The translations under genes were made by a program, and so were the position numbers. From Candidatus Bathyarchaeota archaeon (GTDB taxonomy: Archaea > Asgardarchaeota > Lokiarchaeia > Sigyniarchaeales > Sigyniarchaeaceae), in assembly GCA_014729935.1 (NCBI GenBank), contig WJJB01000456.1:1-11519 (forward strand): a stretch of DNA of 11,519 nt. Direction: 5' to 3'. Below, piece by piece: positions 7,191-11,519 of this stretch. The notes beneath the pieces were generated by a model that ran no database searches, had not been told where the DNA came from, and saw only the letters and a list, made by a program, of their open reading frames with translations. How positions within the stretch are numbered: the stretch's first letter is position 1; each line of letters opens with the position of its first letter.

Positions 7191-8665
7191 CGTTAATCTT
7201 TCCCAATTACCTCGATACGTTTTTCATGGTGTCCGCTTCAGCGCATCCCCCGCTTGGTTTAGCCATGATTGCCACCATGGTGCAAGAGGCGGGCCATGAA
7301 GTAATGGTGATCGATGCAACTGCAGAACGGCTTAACACCCACCGCCTTCTCGAGAAAATTGAAAAATTCTCCCCGGATATCATTGGAATCACCACCATGG
7401 TTTCCTTTGCGAGAAGGGCAGTAGTTACCGGAAAATGGATAAAAGCAAGATTAAATGATATCCCTGTTATCTACGGGGGGCCTTGGGCAACCGTGGAATT
7501 CAAGGAAATTCTTTCCAGCGGCGCCGGGGATTACGTGGCAATCGGTGAAGGGGAGCACACGGTGGTGGAACTTCTATCATGCTTGAAACGAGGTGAATCA
7601 CTGCACGAGGTGAAGGGATTGGCTTTCCTGCATGAGGGAGAGATCATCACGACACCCCCAAGACCCTATTGCGAAAACTTGGATGCTCTCCCGTTTCCCA
7701 ACTGGTCCCTGTTTCCCAAGCCACGGCACTATTTTTTTGATTCAAAAGGAACCACGTTTTATCCTATTATGACCTCGCGTGGGTGCCCGCTGGGTTGCAT
7801 CCATTGCACCAAGAAAATCCACGGGTACAAGATCCGGTATAAATCAGTCGAACGAGTCATTGCAGAAATTGCATTCCTTCATGGTAGATTTCACGCCGAC
7901 GAAATCATCATAGCAGATGATAACTTCAACCATGATATAGACAGGGCAGAAGAAATCTGCGATGGAATCATGAAGCTCGATTTCAAGATTCATTTACGTT
8001 TTTCGAATGGTATCAGGGCGGACAAGCTCACCCCGCGCTTGGCATGGAAGCTCAAGCAAGCAGGTGCATATGATATTGCCCTTGGCATCGAATCGGGAAA
8101 CCAGCAGATCGTGTATAAAATTGGCAAAAACCTTGATCTCGATACAGTCCGCCGTGCAACAAGCATTTTAAAGAAATTGAATATCATTTCAAGGGGGTTC
8201 TTCATGATTGGTCTCCCACACGAGAATATCCATACATTAGTAGATACCAAGCGATTTGCACTAGAGCTCGATCTTGACATAGCGCATTTTTACAAGGTTA
8301 TCCCGTTTACTGGAACCAGGATGCACGATATAATACGTAAAAAGGGAACCTTATTAGACAATTTCAACGCCGGGAAGAATTATTATAGCTTGAACGATGC
8401 TGTATTCGAATTTGAGGGGCTTCCCAAGGAACTGGTTGAGCTTGCACGGGAAGACATTCACCGGTCGTTTTACTTTCGGTGGTCCAAAATAATTGGGCTT
8501 CTAGGTAAATTGCGCCTATTCAAGAATTTCAGGTGGCTCCTGAATGCCCTCTTTAGGGTCATATTGAATGCTTTCAAGGGTACTGGCACAGACTCATCTA
8601 AAGGAACGAGGGAGAGCATCCTGACACGACTGCGAGAGATGGGGAAAAAAGCACCGATTACTTGA
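7181..8665 (+). CDS. B12-binding domain radical SAM protein (copy 1)
   Basis: 494 residues in the standard order for class B (cobalamin-dependent) radical SAM proteins. The N-terminal Rossmann-like cobalamin-binding domain (about 1-135) has PPLGLAMIA, VIDATAE, YGGP (98-101) and GEGE (122-125). It lacks the DxHxxG motif, as is usual for this class, so the lower cobalamin ligand is not that histidine. The radical SAM core has SRGCPLGCIHC (C202, C206, C209), ADDNF (245-249), GIESGNQ (302-308) and a GLP loop near 344. Such enzymes methylate unreactive carbons or catalyse cyclisation; the family includes lipid-modifying enzymes such as archaeal GDGT ring synthases and HpnP, but the substrate here is not known. 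The C-terminus carries a hydrophobic, basic segment (about 455-470, LLNALFRVILNAF), suggesting membrane association. It is divergent from radical SAM copy 1, and its stop overlaps radical SAM copy 2 by eight bases. Confidence 0.93.
   Translation: MRVALIFPNYLDTFFMVSASAHPPLGLAMIATMVQEAGHEVMVIDATAERLNTHRLLEKIEKFSPDIIGITTMVSFARRAVVTGKWIKARLNDIPVIYGGPWATVEFKEILSSGAGDYVAIGEGEHTVVELLSCLKRGESLHEVKGLAFLHEGEIITTPPRPYCENLDALPFPNWSLFPKPRHYFFDSKGTTFYPIMTSRGCPLGCIHCTKKIHGYKIRYKSVERVIAEIAFLHGRFHADEIIIADDNFNHDIDRAEEICDGIMKLDFKIHLRFSNGIRADKLTPRLAWKLKQAGAYDIALGIESGNQQIVYKIGKNLDLDTVRRATSILKKLNIISRGFFMIGLPHENIHTLVDTKRFALELDLDIAHFYKVIPFTGTRMHDIIRKKGTLLDNFNAGKNYYSLNDAVFEFEGLPKELVELAREDIHRSFYFRWSKIIGLLGKLRLFKNFRWLLNALFRVILNAFKGTGTDSSKGTRESILTRLREMGKKAPIT
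8645..8650 (-). terminator. T-tract terminator of radical SAM copy 2
   Basis: On the minus strand a run of six T lies seven bases after the stop of the gene ending at 8658. Archaeal RNA polymerase stops at such T-tracts without needing a hairpin. The tract lies inside the end of the convergent B12-radical SAM gene. Confidence 0.35.
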
Positions 8666-9710
8666 AAAACACGTTGAATCCCAGCATGATTGAATGCCAC
8701 GCCATATCCAGCACGTCATTGAGCTCCATGTATTGCACGTAGGCGCAAGCATGGCACGTGAATCGTGCAAGGTAATCCCATGCCTTCTTGAATCCAACTT
8801 TCTTCACGTTGAGCCCTTTTTTTATACCTTGAACGATGCAAGGATACGCATATCCTTCACTATCGATGTAACAATACCGCTCTCCGACATGGCATTTATC
8901 CAAACCCAACTCACATACCCTATCCATATCCTTGATCACGTCCAACGGCGCCAATGGCCACGAGATGGCTCGATCGAGCGCGTGGTACGTATAATAATTC
9001 CTGCCGTATTTCGTCTTGAGGGTTTTCAGTAATTTCCAGAATTTCACCATATCTTCAGGTGGCACCTGCAATTCATCTATTTCATTGTACTCGTGAAGAA
9101 TGGGGCTTGAAAAACCAAAAGTTGTGTTAAATTTGGCTGCCAAATATGCAAGATGCTTGATACTCTTGGCATTGTTGTTTAACGTGGTGATTGTGGCATG
9201 GATTCGCGTTTTAATTCCATGATCCTTGGCAATCTTCAATCCGTTCACTGCAAGATCATATGTTCCTTTGCCCCTGATTGCATCATTCACTGCCTTGGGG
9301 CCGTCTAAACTAACGCAGGTGAGATCAACATTCTTGACATCATCAAGCCGTTGTGCCAACAAGGTACCATTCGTGACCAGTTCGCATAGCATTCCCTTTT
9401 TCTTGATATAACGAATGATGAAGCCAATATCATCCCTCATGAGTGGTTCCCCGCCAAGTAATATCACCCAACGACAACCTTCTGCGTGTATCTCGTCTAT
9501 GAGCGAGATCAACTCGAGAGTGGTGAAATCGTCAGGGGGATTATCGAACCGCGCCTCGAAATTGGCATAGCAATACCTACACCGCATGTTGCACTTGTTT
9601 GTCACATGGAGCGAGACGGTTACCGGGATTCTTTTCCCAGTCACCTTGCTTACAAAGATCTGCTTGGCTATCCTTGCCAGCAGGATGCCATGGGTCAACT
9701 TGTCCATCAT
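8658..9710 (-). CDS. Radical SAM protein with SPASM/twitch-like C-terminus (copy 2)
   Basis: 350 residues from the ATG at 9710; a paralogue of the gene at 5949-7028. It has CNMRCRYC (C40, C44, C47), GGEP (86-89), VSLDGP and the auxiliary-cluster cysteines C273, C291, C319 and C322, plus an extra C280. The C-terminus HSIMLGFNVFFK again is amphipathic. Start choice: an in-frame GTG at 9737 would add nine residues, but the TATA-like box at 9758-9765 predicts transcription starting close to 9735, and the ATG at 9710 (or 9707) gives an N-terminus that aligns better with copy 1. Residues 107-143 come from the 110-bp tract nearly identical to copy 1. Copy 2 has no Cys-rich gene downstream; instead it runs tail-to-tail into the B12-radical SAM gene of the first module, overlapping it by eight bases. 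Same reaction class as copy 1; the substrate is unknown. Confidence 0.93.
   Translation of the reverse strand: MMDKLTHGILLARIAKQIFVSKVTGKRIPVTVSLHVTNKCNMRCRYCYANFEARFDNPPDDFTTLELISLIDEIHAEGCRWVILLGGEPLMRDDIGFIIRYIKKKGMLCELVTNGTLLAQRLDDVKNVDLTCVSLDGPKAVNDAIRGKGTYDLAVNGLKIAKDHGIKTRIHATITTLNNNAKSIKHLAYLAAKFNTTFGFSSPILHEYNEIDELQVPPEDMVKFWKLLKTLKTKYGRNYYTYHALDRAISWPLAPLDVIKDMDRVCELGLDKCHVGERYCYIDSEGYAYPCIVQGIKKGLNVKKVGFKKAWDYLARFTCHACAYVQYMELNDVLDMAWHSIMLGFNVFFK
9283..9392. repeat. 110-bp near-identical tract shared by the two SPASM genes (copy 2)
   Basis: Partner of 6589-6698, in the same orientation, with 108 of 110 bases identical and both differences silent. Identity falls sharply outside the tract. 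Confidence 0.85.
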
Positions 9711-9757
9711 CCAGGAATCATCCACACGTGCTAGCACCCGTTAAGGACCTTGCAAGA

Positions 9758-9765
9758 AATAAAAA
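9758..9765 (-). promoter_or_regulatory. TATA-like box for radical SAM copy 2
   Basis: TTTTTATT on the minus strand is placed so that transcription would begin near 9735, about 25 bases before the ATG at 9710. This argues against the GTG at 9737 as the start. Confidence 0.4.
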
Positions 9766-9814
9766 GGGAACTGGTCCACAAAAATTCGATGATTTTGCAG
9801 CATGCCCACAACAG

Positions 9815-9836
9815 GTTGATGGGATCATGCATCAAC
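9815..9836. promoter_or_regulatory. Perfect 7-bp palindrome beside a promoter (candidate operator)
   Basis: GTTGATG (9815-9821) and CATCAAC (9830-9836) are perfect inverted repeats separated by eight bases. The repeat abuts the TATA-like TTAATATC at 9838-9845 that precedes the B12-radical SAM gene, so a dimeric regulator bound here could block or recruit the transcription factors. The same arms do not occur upstream of the first module. Confidence 0.4.
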
Positions 9837-9837
9837 A

Positions 9838-9845
9838 TTAATATC
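9838..9845 (+). promoter_or_regulatory. TATA-like box for B12-radical SAM copy 2
   Basis: TTAATATC is centred about 31 bases before the ATG at 9873, giving a leader of only a few bases. No Shine-Dalgarno sequence is visible before that ATG. Confidence 0.4.
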
Positions 9846-9872
9846 CACATCATGACTAGGCATTGATAGAAC

Positions 9873-11348
9873 ATGAAGGTCCTGCTGATCTTCCCCAATT
9901 ATCTTGAATCCTTCCACATCATCTCCGCTTCATTCTATCCGCCACTGGGACTGGCAATGATCGCTGCTGTTCTCAAGGACCAGGGACACGCGGTTACCGT
10001 GGTAGATGCCACAGCGGAAAGGATGAACATCAAGAGGCTGATGAAACACGTCAAATCAATAAAGCCAGACCTGATAGGGATTACTGCCAACATATCCTAT
10101 GCTAACAAGGCAAATGTAACCGGGAGAATGATCAAGCAACGATTCAATGAAATCCCGGTTATATTTGGTGGACCATATCCCACGACCCGATTCGAGCGAC
10201 TATTGCGGGATGGTGCCGGTGATTTCATCGTCTTGGGGGAGGGCGAGCGGACCGTTGTGGATCTCGTGGATGCCTTGGAATCGAACACGCATCCAAGCAC
10301 CGTGGAAGGTATTGCTTTTCTCGATGATGGGGAGATAATCACGACTCCTGCCAGGGAAAGGTGCGTGGATCTCGATGCGTTACCGTACCCCGCATGGGAA
10401 TTATTCCCCAAGCACCGCAAGTATTTCTGGAACCCGAAAGGTCGTCGATATTACCCCGTGATGACCTCAAGGGGATGCCCCTACGGCTGCATCAATTGCA
10501 CAAAGGCAATCCACGGGTACAAGATCCGGTACCGTTCTGTGGAAAACGTGATTGGCGAGATGCAATACCTGCATGATCACTTCGGTGCAGATGAAGCCAT
10601 CATCATCGATGATGGATTCAATCATGATATCAATCATGCTGAATGCATATGTGATGCCATCGCTGATTTGGATTTCAAGATGCACTTGCGATTCACGAAT
10701 GGGCTTCGAGCAGACAAGATCACGCCCCGCCTTGCTTGGAAGTTAAAGAACGCTGGGGCATACGACATCGTGCTTGGCATCGAGTCGGGTAACCAGCAGG
10801 TCGTGAATAAGATGGGTAAGAACTTGGATCTTGACATGGTTAGAAAATCCGTCATGATTCTCAAGAAAGTGGGAATCACCACTTCAGGTTTCTTCATGGT
10901 GGGCATTCCCGGTGAAACGGTGAGCACCATGATAGACACGAAGCAAATGATACGAGAGTTGCAGCTTGACCGGGCTCTCATCAGTCGTGTCATTCCATTT
11001 CCAGGGACCAAGCTGCATGATATCGTGAAGCGAGATGGCAGGGTAGCGGACGATTTCGAGAGACGCACGATCTTTTATAGCCACAAGGAGCCTGCGTTTG
11101 AATTGAATGGTCTTCCCTCCGAGCTAATAGAGCTTGCCTTCCAAGATTATTACCGGACGGCATACCTTAATCCACGCCGCATGTTCCAATACTTGAAAAC
11201 AATTCGGTGGAAGAATCTTAGGGTCCACCTGAACTTCGCAATCACCACCCTGTTTAATCTCTTCAAGCACAAGACAGGAAAAAAACCCCATGAGCTACGG
11301 GAAAAAGTGTTGGAGAAACTGAAATCACCTGGCAATAAGCATTCTTGA
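9873..11348 (+). CDS. B12-binding domain radical SAM protein (copy 2)
   Basis: 491 residues, colinear with the protein at 7181-8665; by eye more than half the residues are identical and the key positions have the same numbers. The cobalamin-binding domain has PPLGLAMIA, VVDATAE, FGGP (98-101) and GEGE (122-125), again without DxHxxG. The radical SAM motif is SRGCPYGCINC (C202, C206, C209), followed by IDDGF, GIESGNQ and MVGIPGE. The C-terminus has a hydrophobic stretch (LNFAITTLFNLF) and a basic tail. It should catalyse the same class of cobalamin-dependent radical reaction as copy 1, perhaps on a different position or substrate. It is divergent from radical SAM copy 2, with a palindrome and TATA-like box between them. 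Its stop codon directly abuts the inferred 3' end of a group II intron lying on the opposite strand. Confidence 0.93.
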   Translation: MKVLLIFPNYLESFHIISASFYPPLGLAMIAAVLKDQGHAVTVVDATAERMNIKRLMKHVKSIKPDLIGITANISYANKANVTGRMIKQRFNEIPVIFGGPYPTTRFERLLRDGAGDFIVLGEGERTVVDLVDALESNTHPSTVEGIAFLDDGEIITTPARERCVDLDALPYPAWELFPKHRKYFWNPKGRRYYPVMTSRGCPYGCINCTKAIHGYKIRYRSVENVIGEMQYLHDHFGADEAIIIDDGFNHDINHAECICDAIADLDFKMHLRFTNGLRADKITPRLAWKLKNAGAYDIVLGIESGNQQVVNKMGKNLDLDMVRKSVMILKKVGITTSGFFMVGIPGETVSTMIDTKQMIRELQLDRALISRVIPFPGTKLHDIVKRDGRVADDFERRTIFYSHKEPAFELNGLPSELIELAFQDYYRTAYLNPRRMFQYLKTIRWKNLRVHLNFAITTLFNLFKHKTGKKPHELREKVLEKLKSPGNKHS

Positions 11349-11519
11349 GTCGGGTAGGTCCGGCCATTACTGGTCTTTCCCCCTAAGAACCACGCGTGAC
11401 AGTTTCCCGGCACGTGGCTCAAGCAAACGGAGCCGCCCAGTCACCAGCCAACGGGGATTGATTACTCCACGACCTGAACGTTGCACACGAAGGCACGTTA
11501 GTCCATTTGGATTCCGGCC
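11349..11519 (-). mobile_element. 3' part of a group II intron (continues beyond window)
   Basis: On the minus strand a 34-nt domain V (11420-11387) is followed by TTAGGGGG and a domain VI hairpin (CCA-GTAA-TGG tip) containing CCTACCCGAC. The unpaired A of CCTACCC (11355) is seven bases from the inferred 3' end at 11349, the usual branch-point distance, and the intron would end in AC as expected. Upstream sequence to 11519 contains a small hairpin (11477-11499) that fits structured intron RNA, but I find no reverse transcriptase motifs in the 99 bases visible. The 5' domains and any encoded protein lie outside the window. The intron is antisense to, and directly abuts, the upstream gene. Confidence 0.75.
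11387..11420 (-). ncRNA. Group II intron catalytic domain V
   Basis: Exactly 34 nt, as in most group II introns. It starts GAGCCACG, ends CGTGGTTC (an 8-bp stem with the conserved G-U pair of the catalytic AGC triad region) and has an inner stem capped by a GAAA tetraloop, with a two-base bulge on the 3' side. One C-T mismatch and one G-T wobble occur in the inner stem. Natural domain V sequences tolerate such changes, so the ribozyme could still be active. Confidence 0.8.

Noticed and set aside
7816..7839. 24-bp identity between the two B12-radical SAM genes (partner at 10508-10531) as a second conversion tract
   Set aside because: It encodes the conserved segment IHGYKIRY and is short; neighbouring codons differ freely, so protein conservation explains it well enough.
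8658..9737. GTG start at 9737 for radical SAM copy 2
   Set aside because: The predicted transcription start falls at about this position and the N-terminus from ATG 9710 aligns better with copy 1; kept only as an alternative.
11421..11519. Tail of an intron-encoded reverse transcriptase upstream of domain V
   Set aside because: One minus-strand frame is open across these 99 bases, but it is too short and shows no reverse transcriptase, maturase or endonuclease motif.
1..11519. CRISPR array, tRNA or rRNA genes
   Set aside because: No regularly spaced repeats, tRNA-like cloverleaf or rRNA-like conserved stretches were seen on either strand.

Overview
The window reads as archaeal, probably a mesophilic archaeon of moderate GC. 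AT-rich TATA-like boxes sit about 25-30 bases upstream of several start codons, one gene has no Shine-Dalgarno sequence and looks leaderless, and the gene families are typical of anaerobes: cobalamin-dependent radical SAM enzymes, SPASM/twitch radical SAM enzymes and a GT-C membrane glycosyltransferase. A group II intron at the right edge narrows the choice, because such introns occur in only some archaeal lineages (for example Methanosarcinales and Asgard archaea). An Asgard lineage is possible, but the sequence alone does not settle it.

Left part (1-4821): a very large membrane-anchored, presumably extracellular protein runs leftward off the edge of the window (994 codons visible, no stop). 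A 231-base intergenic region with hairpins and promoter-like sequence separates it from a divergently transcribed polytopic GT-C glycosyltransferase. Together they suggest cell-surface biogenesis.

Centre and right (4802-11348): this is the most unusual part. A leftward Cys-rich protein appears to contain four diverged copies of a small domain resembling TIGR04076. It lies directly downstream of a leftward SPASM/twitch radical SAM gene. That radical SAM gene is divergent from a rightward B12-binding radical SAM gene, and the whole divergent pair is repeated once more in tandem (5949-8665 and 8658-11348). The two SPASM-type paralogues are well diverged overall but share a 110-bp stretch with only two differences, which points to recent gene conversion. 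Both B12-type proteins lack the DxHxxG cobalamin-binding motif. All four radical SAM proteins end in hydrophobic or amphipathic segments, which suggests membrane-proximal substrates such as lipids. That substrate is inference only.

Right edge (11349-11519): a 34-nt domain V and an adjoining domain VI of a group II intron are visible on the minus strand. The inferred 3' end of the intron abuts the stop codon of the last B12-radical SAM gene. Most of the intron lies outside the window.

Working model (inference): the duplicated radical SAM pairs plus the Cys-rich repeat protein form a modification cassette carrying out two related steps or acting on two related substrates, next to genes for surface glycosylation and a surface protein. 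Small palindromes at the two B12-radical SAM promoters or starts suggest that each copy is regulated separately.
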